From Chersky-267 sp963744115 (GTDB taxonomy: Bacteria > Chloroflexota > Limnocylindria > Limnocylindrales > CSP1-4), in assembly GCA_963744115.1 (NCBI GenBank), contig CAVUSI010000003.1, positions 868,001 to 932,000 of the forward strand: DNA of 64,000 bases. The letters are read 5' to 3'. Under the pieces are notes generated by a model that did no database searches, was not told where the DNA came from, and worked only from the letters and a program-made list of their open reading frames with translations. The translations under genes were made by a program, and so were the position numbers. Shown here piece after piece: positions 43,879 through 52,093 of this stretch; positions within the stretch are counted from its first letter, which is position 1; each line of letters opens with the position of its first letter.

Positions 43879-44906
43879 TGCTCGCCCTGGTCAAGACCGC
43901 GCGTGGCGACGGCAACGTCCGGCTCGAGGAGCGCCCGACCCCGATCCCGGGCCCGGGCTGGGTGTCGATCGCCGTCCGCTACGCGGGGATCTGCGGGACC
44001 GATCTTCACATCCTCCACGATCACTTCCCGTACTGGCCGCCCGTCGTCATGGGCCATGAGTTCTGTGGGACGATCGAGACCGTGGGTGACGGCGTCGATC
44101 CCACCCTGCGTGGCACCCGGGTCGTCTGCGAGCCCCACTCGTTGGCCTGCGGCACCTGCCACCTCTGCCGGCGCGGGTTCGCTGAGCTGTGCGCCGCCAA
44201 GCGTTCCCCGGGCTGGGGGATCGACGGGGCCTTCGCCGGGAGCGTGGCGATGCCCGCCCACCTCCTCCATCGCATCCCGGACGGGCTCCCGGATCGGGTC
44301 GCCGCCCTGACGGAGCCGATGGCCGTCACGGTCACCGCGCTGGCCCGCGGGCGGGTCGAGGCCGGGGACACCGTGGTCATCGTCGGCCCCGGACCGGTCG
44401 GGATCCTGTGCGCGATCGCGGTTCGGGCCATGGGCGCGGCGCATGTCCTCGTCGTCGGGCGGTCGGAGTCGGACCGCCTCCGGTTCGCAGCGACCCTCGG
44501 ATTCGCGACCGCCACCGACGGCGCGGTCGACCTCGTCACCGAGCTGACCGCCGGACGGGGCGCCGACGTCGTCGTCGACGCGTCCGGGTCGGCGGAGGCG
44601 ATCGCCACCGCGCTCACCCTCGTCCGCCGCCGCGGTCGGTTCGTCGCGATCGGGATGAGCGGCCGGGCGACCGTATCGGTCCCGTGGGACCTGGCCATCA
44701 CCCGCGCCGTCGACATGACCTTCTCGATGAGCTCGAGCGGGTCGGCCTGGGACCCGGCGATCTCGATCCTCGCGCGGTCGGCGCCGGGCCTGGATGCGAT
44801 GTCGACGGTGTTCCCGCTCCACGACTGGGAGGCGGCGTTCGCCGCCGTCGCCGATCGGACGGTCATCAAGGCTCTCGTCGACCCTCGCGCGGGCGTCGAA
44901 GGATGA
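43878..44906 (+). CDS. Zinc-dependent alcohol dehydrogenase (MDR family), second copy
   Basis: 342 residues, clearly homologous to the preceding dehydrogenase but far from identical. Zinc ligands in GICGTDLHILHD and MGHEFCG; structural zinc CGTCHLCRRGFAELC; cofactor motif VVIVGPGPVGILCAIAVRAMG; VVVDASGSAEAI typical of the family. Together the two could carry out successive oxidations, for example sugar to lactone and lactaldehyde or keto-deoxy-acid conversion. ATGA overlap with the next gene. Confidence 0.5.
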   Translation: MLALVKTARGDGNVRLEERPTPIPGPGWVSIAVRYAGICGTDLHILHDHFPYWPPVVMGHEFCGTIETVGDGVDPTLRGTRVVCEPHSLACGTCHLCRRGFAELCAAKRSPGWGIDGAFAGSVAMPAHLLHRIPDGLPDRVAALTEPMAVTVTALARGRVEAGDTVVIVGPGPVGILCAIAVRAMGAAHVLVVGRSESDRLRFAATLGFATATDGAVDLVTELTAGRGADVVVDASGSAEAIATALTLVRRRGRFVAIGMSGRATVSVPWDLAITRAVDMTFSMSSSGSAWDPAISILARSAPGLDAMSTVFPLHDWEAAFAAVADRTVIKALVDPRAGVEG

Positions 44907-45841
44907 CGGATGGTCGACGGATCCTGATCACGGATTGCGACCATCCGACGGTCGAGGTCGAACGCGCGATCATCGAGGGAGCCGGGCTGGCGCTGGACGT
45001 CGCGACCTGCCGGACCGCCGAGGATGTCATCGCCGCAGCGACCGCGTCGGCGGCGGTCGGCCTCATCGTCCAGTACGCGCCGATCACCGGCGACGTGCTT
45101 CGCGCGCTGCCCGACTGTCGGGTCGTGGGGCGGTACGGCGTCGGACTCGACACGATCGACCTGGCGACGGCCGCCGAGCTCGACATCGCCGTGGTCAACG
45201 TGCCCGACTACTGCACCGACGAGGTCGCCGATCACGCCCTGGGCCTCATCCTGGCCCTGACCCGCGGGATCGTCCCCCTCGACCGCGGTGTCCGACAGGG
45301 CACGTGGGACTTCCGCCTGGCGGGTCGCGTGCGGCGAGCGTCGAGCCAGCGTCTCGGGATCATCGGGCTGGGCCGGATCGGGACCGCCCTGGCCACCCGC
45401 GCCGGCGCGCTCGGCTTCGACGTGGTCGGAACGGACCCTCGCGGCTCGGGCCGCTCCGACGTGATGCTGGTGGATCTCGAGACGCTGCTCCGCACGAGCG
45501 ATGTCGTCAGCATCCACGCCCCGCTCGATGCCACGACCCGACACCTGATCGACGCCGAGGCGCTCGGGATGATGCGACCCACGGCGATCGTCATCAACAC
45601 CAGTCGTGGCGGGCTGATCGATCAGGACGCCCTCCTCGATGCGCTGCGCTCCGAACGGATCGCCGGGGCCGGGCTCGACGTCCTCGAGCGCGAGCCGATC
45701 CCGTTCGATGACCCGCTGATCGGTCTCCCGAACGTCGTCCTGACCCCGCACGCGGCCTTCTACAGCGAGGAGTCGCTCGTGGAGATGAAGCGCAAGGTCA
45801 GCGAGCGGGTCCTGGCCGTCCTGAACGGGAGCCGTCGGTGA
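44903..45841 (+). CDS. D-isomer 2-hydroxyacid dehydrogenase (SerA/CtBP-like)
   Basis: 312-residue NAD-dependent dehydrogenase. VVGRYGVGLDTIDLATAA in the substrate domain, the NAD loop LGIIGLGRIGTALATRA, and catalytic residues: Arg in INTSRGGLIDQDAL, Glu in DVLEREPIP and His in LTPHAAFYSEES. The pattern VNVPDYCTDEVADHALGLIL is that of the CtBP-type subgroup. In a sugar-acid operon it may reduce a 2-keto acid or oxidise a hydroxy acid. Coupled by overlaps on both sides. Confidence 0.5.
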   Translation: MTDGRRILITDCDHPTVEVERAIIEGAGLALDVATCRTAEDVIAAATASAAVGLIVQYAPITGDVLRALPDCRVVGRYGVGLDTIDLATAAELDIAVVNVPDYCTDEVADHALGLILALTRGIVPLDRGVRQGTWDFRLAGRVRRASSQRLGIIGLGRIGTALATRAGALGFDVVGTDPRGSGRSDVMLVDLETLLRTSDVVSIHAPLDATTRHLIDAEALGMMRPTAIVINTSRGGLIDQDALLDALRSERIAGAGLDVLEREPIPFDDPLIGLPNVVLTPHAAFYSEESLVEMKRKVSERVLAVLNGSRR

Positions 45842-46674
45842 TCGACGCGCACCAGCATTTCCTCGACCCCGGGCGGGTCGACTACCCGTGGATGACCGGC
45901 CCATACGAGCGACTCCACCGGACCTTCCTCCCAGGCGATCTGTCGCCGGCCCTCGACGCCGCCGGTGTCGACCGGGCGATCGCCGTCCAGGCGTGCAACG
46001 ACCTGGACGAGACGCACATGCTCCTGGACATCGCCGCCAGCGACCCGCGGTCGGCCGGCGTCGTCGGCTGGGTCGACCTGACCGATCCTGCGATCGGCGA
46101 CGTCCTGGCGGAGCTCCGGGGGCGACCCGGGGGTGACCGTCTGGTCGGGATCCGCCACCTCGTCCATGACGAGCCGGACCCGGAGTGGCTGCTCCGGCCC
46201 GATGTCGGCCGAGGTCTCGCCGCGATGGCCGAGGCCGGGCTCGTCTTCGACCTGCTCGTGCGCGGGCGCGAGCTGCCGGCCGCGTCTGTCGTCGTCGACC
46301 GGCATCCGGATCTCCACTTCGTGGTCGACCACCTGGCCAAGCCGCCCATCGTGTCGGGCGCGATCGAGCCGTGGGCGTCCCTGCTTCGTCCACTGGCCGG
46401 CCGCGACCATGTCGCCGCCAAGCTGTCCGGCCTGGTCACCGAGGCCGACTGGGGGCGATGGTCGGACGCGGATCTTGCGCCGTACATCGACCGGGCACTC
46501 GAGATGTTCGGGCCGGACCGTCTGATGTTCGGCTCGGACTGGCCGGTCTGCCTCCTCGCCACGACGTACGACCGGGTGGTCCGGTCGGTCGTGGACGCGC
46601 TGGGCGATCTGTCCCCGCCTGAACGTGCGACGATCCTCGGGGGGACCGCGACCCGCGTCTACGGCCTGACCTGA
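45838..46674 (+). CDS. Amidohydrolase-family sugar lactonase (L-fuconolactonase-like)
   Basis: Hydrolyses a sugar-acid lactone to the open acid, e.g. L-fuconolactone to L-fuconate. 278 residues of the COG3618 type: metal-binding HxH in MIDAHQHFLDP at the N-terminus, AVQACNDLDETHMLLDIA, HFVVDHLAKPPI, KLSGLVTEAD and the final Asp in MFGSDWPVCLL. GTG start overlaps the previous stop (GTGA). Together with FucD it defines steps two and three of an oxidative fucose-type pathway. Confidence 0.5.
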   Translation: MIDAHQHFLDPGRVDYPWMTGPYERLHRTFLPGDLSPALDAAGVDRAIAVQACNDLDETHMLLDIAASDPRSAGVVGWVDLTDPAIGDVLAELRGRPGGDRLVGIRHLVHDEPDPEWLLRPDVGRGLAAMAEAGLVFDLLVRGRELPAASVVVDRHPDLHFVVDHLAKPPIVSGAIEPWASLLRPLAGRDHVAAKLSGLVTEADWGRWSDADLAPYIDRALEMFGPDRLMFGSDWPVCLLATTYDRVVRSVVDALGDLSPPERATILGGTATRVYGLT

Positions 46675-46688
46675 GGAGACCCGCCGCG

Positions 46689-47689
46689 ATGCCTGCCACC
46701 GAACGATTCCTGGTCACCGGCGCCCTCGGCTGCATCGGCGCCTGGACCGTTCGCGAGCTCGTCCGGGAGGGGACGCCCGTCGTGGCGTTCGACCTGGCGG
46801 CCGACCCGCGCCGGCTGCGGCTGATCATGTCGCCCGCCGAGCTCGACTCGGTGACGTTCGCGACGGGCGACATCGCCGAGGCTGTCGACGATCCCGGACC
46901 TGCTCGACGAGCATGGGATCACCCACATCGTCCATCTCGCCGCGCTCCAGATCCCGTTCTGCCGGGCGGACCCGCCGCTCGGTGCGCGGGTCAATGTCGT
47001 CGGGACGGTCAACGTCTTCGAGGCCGCGCGCCGTCGCCTCGACCAGGTCCGCGGCCTCGCCTACGCGAGCTCGATCGCCGTCTTCGACGCGGCGGACGCC
47101 GACACGAAGACCGGCTACGTCTCCGACGGCGACGCCGGTCACCCGACGACCCACTACGGCGTCTACAAGCAGGCCAACGAAGGGAGCGCCCGGATCTACT
47201 GGCAGGAGGGCGGGCTGGCGAGCGTCGGCCTCCGCCCGATGACGGTGTTCGGCGTGGGTCGCGACCAGGGCCTGACGAGTGCCCCGACTCGGGCGGTCGT
47301 CGCGGCGCTCCTCGGCCGGCCGTTCGAGATCGGGTTCAGCGGTCGGAGCCTGTTCCAGTACACCGCCGACGTCGGGCGCTCCTTCGTCATGGCCGCGCGG
47401 CGGCGGCCTCGACGGTGCGCGGATCTTCAACCTCGGTGGGTCGAACGCCGCCATCGCCGACGTCGTCGCCGCGATCGAGACGGCGGTTCCGGAGGCGGCA
47501 GGTCTCATCCGTGTCACGGGCGACCCGCTGCCGTTCCCGGATCTGATCGATGCGTCCGGAGCGGACGCGCTCGGGTCGCTGCCGGTCACCCCGATCGGGT
47601 CGGCGATCGCCGAGACGGTCGACCTGTTGCGCGGGCTCCGGGCCGACGGCCGGCTGGACCCGCTTGAGCACGGCCTGCCGGCTGCCTGA
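46689..47689 (+). CDS. Extended SDR / NAD-dependent epimerase-dehydratase, two +1 frame breaks
   Basis: NAD(P)-binding extended short-chain dehydrogenase. ATG at 46689 has GAGGAGA upstream. Cofactor motif VTGALGCIGAWTV; after a break at 46888-46900 (GATCCCGGACC) one base less gives DDPDLLDEHGITHIVHLAAL, then YASSIAVFD and the catalytic YGVYK; after a second break at 47395-47408 the frame resumes as LDGARIFNLGGSNAAIADVV and runs to the stop at 47689. Joined length about 333. Its role could be the sugar dehydrogenase or an epimerase for the pathway. Last gene of the sugar-acid operon; converges on the secreted protein. Confidence 0.5.
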
Positions 47690-47707
47690 AGCCGCCGGCG
47701 CGGCTTC
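47688..47707. terminator. Perfect hairpin between convergent genes
   Basis: GAAGCCGC, loop CGGC, GCGGCTTC: an 8-base-pair perfect stem overlapping the SDR stop codon and 3 bases short of the opposite stop. It could end transcription from both sides; no T run on either strand. Confidence 0.5.
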
Positions 47708-47710
47708 CGG

Positions 47711-50515
47711 CTACTCGAAGTAGCCCGACAAGTCAAGGATGAGGTCCGTCCTCTGGCCGGCCGAGCCCTTGTACACGAAGGCGCTGTTGCCCGACGGATT
47801 CAGTGGCGCGACGATGCCGTTCGCCATCGTGTCGCCCTTGACGAAGTTGATCGTCGAGGTCGGCGGATTCGTGGTCGCGAACGGCGTGGCCGACACGAAG
47901 CCACCCGCGGTCTGGCCGGTGACAGTGAGGTTGCCGATCACGGCGTGCGCGGTCGCCGGCACGCCCCAGTGGCCGGCGATCGGAAGCGTCTTCGGGGAGC
48001 CCGAGCTGAACGTACCGTGGATGCCGGACAGGACGGCCGATGAGCGGCTGTCCATGATCCGCGACGGCGCCATCGGGACGAACCGGAGACCGGCCGTCCC
48101 AGGCTCGAAGTAGCCCGTGATGTCGAGCAGGATGTTCGCTTTCCCGCCCGCCGCGGCCTTGTACACGATCGATAGCGCGTGGCTCGCGTCGAGCGGAGCG
48201 AACACGCCGTTCGCCCGGGTCACTGCTGCCGGGAAGTTGATCGTCGAGGTGGACGGGGTGTTGGTGAGGTCCTTGGTGACGGCCGCATAGCCGGCCTTGG
48301 TCGGGCTGACGACCGTGAGGTTGCCGGTGATGGCGATGGCCGTCGTCGGGATCCCCGGCGTCGAGCCGCCGATGACGAGCGTCCGGGCGACGTTCGCGCT
48401 GAACGGTCCGGACAGGCCGACGCCATGCCGGGTGTCGAGCGCGCGGACGGGGCCGACGGTGCTGAACGTCGCTCCGCTGTCGTCGGCCAGGAAGTAGCCG
48501 GTCACGTCGAACACGAGCCCGGTCTTCTTGCCGGATGCGCCCTTGTACACGGCCGACAAGGTGCCGGTCGCCGAGAGCGGGATCGTCACGTTGTTCGCCC
48601 GCGTCTGGCCGAGCGGGAAGTTGATCGTGGAGGACGGTGGGTTGGTCGTCGGGTTGACGGTCACCGCGACGAACCCGGCCGCGGTCTGGCCGGTGACCGT
48701 CAGGTTGCCGGTGACGGCGACCGCATCCGGATCGATGCCGCCCACGCCGGCGACCGGCCACGTCCGCGAGGTGTTCGCGGTGAAGGCGCCGTTCAGCCCG
48801 ACGTTGTGCCGGGTGTCGAGGACACGGACCGCGGCGATCGGGACGTACGTCGTGCCGGCCGTCTGGAGGCGGGTCACCTTGGTGGCCCAGCCGGGCGCGC
48901 CAGCCGAGAACTCGTTCGCATCCCAGGCCTGGTTCGGGACCTGGGGATCCTGGGCGATCCCGACATAGTCACCCCACCGGGACCCAGGGTAGGGACCGGT
49001 CCCGGCGCCGAGAACCTCGGGGGCGCTGATGGAGCCCGGGGCGTCACCCGGGACCTGGTGAGCCGAGTACGAGGATGGGAAGTCGCCGGCGGTCGACGAC
49101 GACCGCGTCCATCCGATGTGGAGCGTCCCGTTGCCGGTCAGCCCCACCCCGCCCATGTAGTCGTCCTTACCCGACTCGCCGATGAGGAAGTCCTGGGTCA
49201 GGCTTGGCTCATGCGTCGCGTCGGCGCCCGTCGTGTCGAGTTCGGTCACGCGGACGCAGTCCTGGCCCGAGCAAGGGTAGGTCGAGACGTAGACCAGTCT
49301 GTTTCCCTGCCACACGGCATCGGTCGGACGCAGGTCGACCGCCTCCGCGATGTCGCCGCCTGGCTGGGTCGGTTCGGGCGGATCTGTGAATCCGGAGACG
49401 ACGTCGTCTGCGGTGAGATTCCAGAATGCATCGATCACGAGCGTGTTCTTGACGACCGATCCGACGGTCGTGAGATAGAACGCGCTCAGACTCCCAGGGA
49501 GACCATCGTCGAGTCCGACGATGGTCTGCATCGTGGCGCTCGTGGCCGGAACCTGGACGGCCGCTCGCGGCGTGAACAGCAGGGGCGAGATGAGTTCCTT
49601 GAGTGCTGCCCCGTTGCGATCGAGCACATCCGTCCAGTCGGCATACAGGACGTCACCGCCAGCGAACGTAAGGTTCTGGACGCAGTCCGTCCCGGCGGCC
49701 ATGTCGAAGACGTTGCTCGTGAACGCGACCTTGTCGGTCGAAGTCCCAGGTGCCGGATAATCCGGCAGCTTGTCGTTGAAGGTGATGTAGCTCGTGTCCC
49801 AGGTACCTGTCGGATCGGTGGTGCGGGAGACGGCGAAGTCGATATATCCCGTCCCGAACAGGTTGCCACCGCTCTGGTCGCAGTCCCAGCTCACCTCGGT
49901 CGCCAACCACCGGCCGTGCAGACTGTCGTAGATGACGTGTGGGTCAGAGTCGAACGTCACCGGGTTGGTCGGCAATCCGAAGAAATCAGGAAGACTGACC
50001 GAACCGAGATCGACCCCTTGGCGATCCGTGAACTTGAGTTCGAGGTTCACGGCTTGGACCACGTGCTCCGGCCCGACCGCGACCCACGGGTCAGGTGGCT
50101 CGCCGTTGGTGGGACCGCTCGCCATCGCCAGACCCGGGAAGCTGCTCTGTGCTGCGGCAGGATCTCCATTCGTAGTGGCGTCCGTCGGCGGAGGGGGACC
50201 CACGAGCTTGGGGGTCCGGTTCGGCTTGCTGCCGGAGGCCGTGCCGGATAGACCGAGGCGCGGCAGGGTCGCCACCGGCCGCTTCGCCGGCTTCTTCGTA
50301 GCTAGGCGCCTGACGTTGACCGAGTGCCGAGATTGCGCTGTTCGGTCGGTCAGCTTCAGTTGGGACCCGAGCTCCTTCTTGGCGACCGCCGGCCGAATCG
50401 AGCCGGTTCGAAGGTTCCCGGATTGCGCCGCAGCGGCGCCACTGCTCAGAGACGCCACGAGGACCAGGGCGACGGCCAACGAGGCGCCGGACCGGAGCGA
50501 GCGACCTGGAGCCAT
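47711..50515 (-). CDS. Large secreted protein with three C-terminal tandem repeats
   Basis: 934 residues from the ATG at 50515 (GGAGGGG upstream). A Sec signal peptide covers about residues 1-30 (core LAVALVLVASL, Ala-rich cleavage site). Residues about 140-540 look like a secreted beta-propeller-type domain, with DPWVAVGPEHVVQAVN, HVIYDSLHGRWLATE, and SRWGDYVGIAQDP. Three tandem repeats of about 125 residues begin near 557, 682 and 810, each with the order R-(V/I)-x-D-(T/S)-R, GNLTV, STINF, and (V/L)-x-x-D-(V/I/L)-(T/S)-GYF. The repeats probably form extracellular beta domains for adhesion. I know similar repeats from secreted actinobacterial and Chloroflexota proteins, but no function. Confidence 0.5.
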   Translation of the reverse strand: MAPGRSLRSGASLAVALVLVASLSSGAAAAQSGNLRTGSIRPAVAKKELGSQLKLTDRTAQSRHSVNVRRLATKKPAKRPVATLPRLGLSGTASGSKPNRTPKLVGPPPPTDATTNGDPAAAQSSFPGLAMASGPTNGEPPDPWVAVGPEHVVQAVNLELKFTDRQGVDLGSVSLPDFFGLPTNPVTFDSDPHVIYDSLHGRWLATEVSWDCDQSGGNLFGTGYIDFAVSRTTDPTGTWDTSYITFNDKLPDYPAPGTSTDKVAFTSNVFDMAAGTDCVQNLTFAGGDVLYADWTDVLDRNGAALKELISPLLFTPRAAVQVPATSATMQTIVGLDDGLPGSLSAFYLTTVGSVVKNTLVIDAFWNLTADDVVSGFTDPPEPTQPGGDIAEAVDLRPTDAVWQGNRLVYVSTYPCSGQDCVRVTELDTTGADATHEPSLTQDFLIGESGKDDYMGGVGLTGNGTLHIGWTRSSSTAGDFPSSYSAHQVPGDAPGSISAPEVLGAGTGPYPGSRWGDYVGIAQDPQVPNQAWDANEFSAGAPGWATKVTRLQTAGTTYVPIAAVRVLDTRHNVGLNGAFTANTSRTWPVAGVGGIDPDAVAVTGNLTVTGQTAAGFVAVTVNPTTNPPSSTINFPLGQTRANNVTIPLSATGTLSAVYKGASGKKTGLVFDVTGYFLADDSGATFSTVGPVRALDTRHGVGLSGPFSANVARTLVIGGSTPGIPTTAIAITGNLTVVSPTKAGYAAVTKDLTNTPSTSTINFPAAVTRANGVFAPLDASHALSIVYKAAAGGKANILLDITGYFEPGTAGLRFVPMAPSRIMDSRSSAVLSGIHGTFSSGSPKTLPIAGHWGVPATAHAVIGNLTVTGQTAGGFVSATPFATTNPPTSTINFVKGDTMANGIVAPLNPSGNSAFVYKGSAGQRTDLILDLSGYFE

Positions 50516-50669
50516 CGGTGATCCCCTCCACCAGGTCGCCCGACGCGGATCATCGGCCGCGATCGCTACGACCTCGCGACGGTAACACGCCCCCATCGGT
50601 TGTCCATGGACGATCCTGCAAGGTGCACGCGAACCCGCTCCAGGGCTCCTCGGCGCCGCATCGGCGCGC

Positions 50670-50675
50670 TACAGT
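50670..50675 (+). promoter_or_regulatory. -10 box TACAGT for a leaderless start (ada)
   Basis: TACAGT ends 6 bases before the ATG at 50682, and no Shine-Dalgarno sequence lies between. The 150-base gap to the divergent secreted-protein gene holds no other clear signal. Confidence 0.5.
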
Positions 50676-50681
50676 CCGCCC

Positions 50682-51773
50682 ATGACGATGTCGCCCGAGA
50701 CGATCCGCGCGGCGCCGAAGGTGCTGCTCCACGACCACCTCGACGGTGGCCTGCGGCCGAGGACGATCGTCGAGCTGGCGGCCGAGACCGGCTATGCCGG
50801 CCTGCCGACCGCCGACGCGGACGAGCTCGCCGCCTGGATCCGACGCGGAGCGGACCGCAAGTCGCTCGAGCTGTACCTGGAGACGTTCGCGCACACGGTC
50901 GGGGTCATGCAGACCGCTCCGGCGATCAGCCGGGTCGCGGCCGAGTGCGCCGAGGACCTCGCCGCCGACGGCGTCGTGTATGCCGAGGTGCGCTACGCCC
51001 CGGAGCTCTCGACGGCCGGCGGCCTCACCCTGGACCAGGTCGTCGATGCCACGACCCACGGGTTCCGGGTCGGGATGGAGCGGGCGGCAGCGGCCGGGCG
51101 GACCATCATCGTCCGGTCGCTCGCGACCGCGATGCGCCAGGAGGATCGGGCGCTCGAGATCGCCGAGCTGGCTCTCCGCCATCGCGACGACGGGGTCGTC
51201 GGCTTCGACATCGCCGGACCGGAGGCAGGGTTCCCGCCGGGTCGCTTCGCGGACGCCTTCCAGCGGCTCGTCCACGCGAGCTTCCACCTCACCCTGCACG
51301 CCGGTGAGGGCTACGGCCTTCCGTCGATCCGCGAGGCGCTCGACCTCGGAGCCGAGCGGCTCGGGCATGGCGTCCGGATCGTCGACGACATCGAGCTCGA
51401 TCGTGACGGCCGCGCCCATCTGGGCCGGCTGGCGGCCTACGTCCGGGATCGGCGGATCCCGCTCGAGCTGTGCCCCACCTCGAACGTCCACACCGGCCTG
51501 GCCGGGTCGGTCGCCGATCACCCGATCGACCTCCTCCGTCGGCTCCGGTTCCGGATCACGGTCAACACGGACAACCGCCTGATGAGCGACGTCACCCTGT
51601 CGAGCGAGTTCGCCGCCCTCGACGCGGCGTTCGGGATCGGCCTCGGCGAGATGGAGTGGCTGACCCTGAACGCGATGAAGTCCGCGTTCCTGCCGTTCGA
51701 CGAGCGCCTCCGGCTGATCGACGAGGTGATCAAGCCGGGCTACGCCCGACTGCGGCGCGAGGCGGCCGGATGA
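50682..51773 (+). CDS. add: Adenosine deaminase
   Basis: Deaminates adenosine or deoxyadenosine to inosine in purine salvage. 363 residues with the zinc-site HDHLDGGLRPRTIVEL near the start (His-x-His-Leu-Asp-Gly), LHAGEGYGLPSI (catalytic Glu), RLGHGVRI (zinc His) , CPTSNVHTG and NTDNRLMSDVTLSSEF, where the usual NTDDP is NTDNR, as in actinobacterial-type adenosine deaminases. With deoC it fits nucleoside catabolism. The stop overlaps the next start (ATGA). Confidence 0.5.
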   Translation: MTMSPETIRAAPKVLLHDHLDGGLRPRTIVELAAETGYAGLPTADADELAAWIRRGADRKSLELYLETFAHTVGVMQTAPAISRVAAECAEDLAADGVVYAEVRYAPELSTAGGLTLDQVVDATTHGFRVGMERAAAAGRTIIVRSLATAMRQEDRALEIAELALRHRDDGVVGFDIAGPEAGFPPGRFADAFQRLVHASFHLTLHAGEGYGLPSIREALDLGAERLGHGVRIVDDIELDRDGRAHLGRLAAYVRDRRIPLELCPTSNVHTGLAGSVADHPIDLLRRLRFRITVNTDNRLMSDVTLSSEFAALDAAFGIGLGEMEWLTLNAMKSAFLPFDERLRLIDEVIKPGYARLRREAAG

Positions 51774-52093
51774 TCGTCCGGACCTGGCGTGGCGCGACCC
51801 GGGCAGCGGACGCGACCGCCTACGTCGAGTACCTGATGCGGACCGGGATCCCCGAATACGAGGCGACGCCGGGCAACCTCGGGACGCTCCTCCTCCACCG
51901 GACGGCCGGCGACCGCGAGGAGTACCTCATCCTGTCGTGGTGGACGTCGATCGACGACGTCCACGGGTTCGCCGGCCCGGACATCGCGACGGCGGTGTTC
52001 TACCCCGAGGACGATCGCTTCCTCGTCGACCGCGACCTCGAGGCCTTCCATTGGGAGGTCGGCCATTCGAGCGTCGGGCCGGAGCGACCCTAG
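51770..52093 (+). CDS. Small antibiotic-biosynthesis-monooxygenase-like (ABM) protein
   Basis: 107 residues with the dimeric ferredoxin-like ABM pattern: first strand MIVRTWRGATR, helix AYVEYLMRTGIPEYEATPG, strand TLLLHRTAGDREEYLILSWW and helix SIDDVHGFAG, ending with strands after FYPEDDRFL. No catalytic residues can be named. Translationally coupled to adenosine deaminase; it converges on argG with a 4-base overlap. Confidence 0.5.
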   Translation: MIVRTWRGATRAADATAYVEYLMRTGIPEYEATPGNLGTLLLHRTAGDREEYLILSWWTSIDDVHGFAGPDIATAVFYPEDDRFLVDRDLEAFHWEVGHSSVGPERP

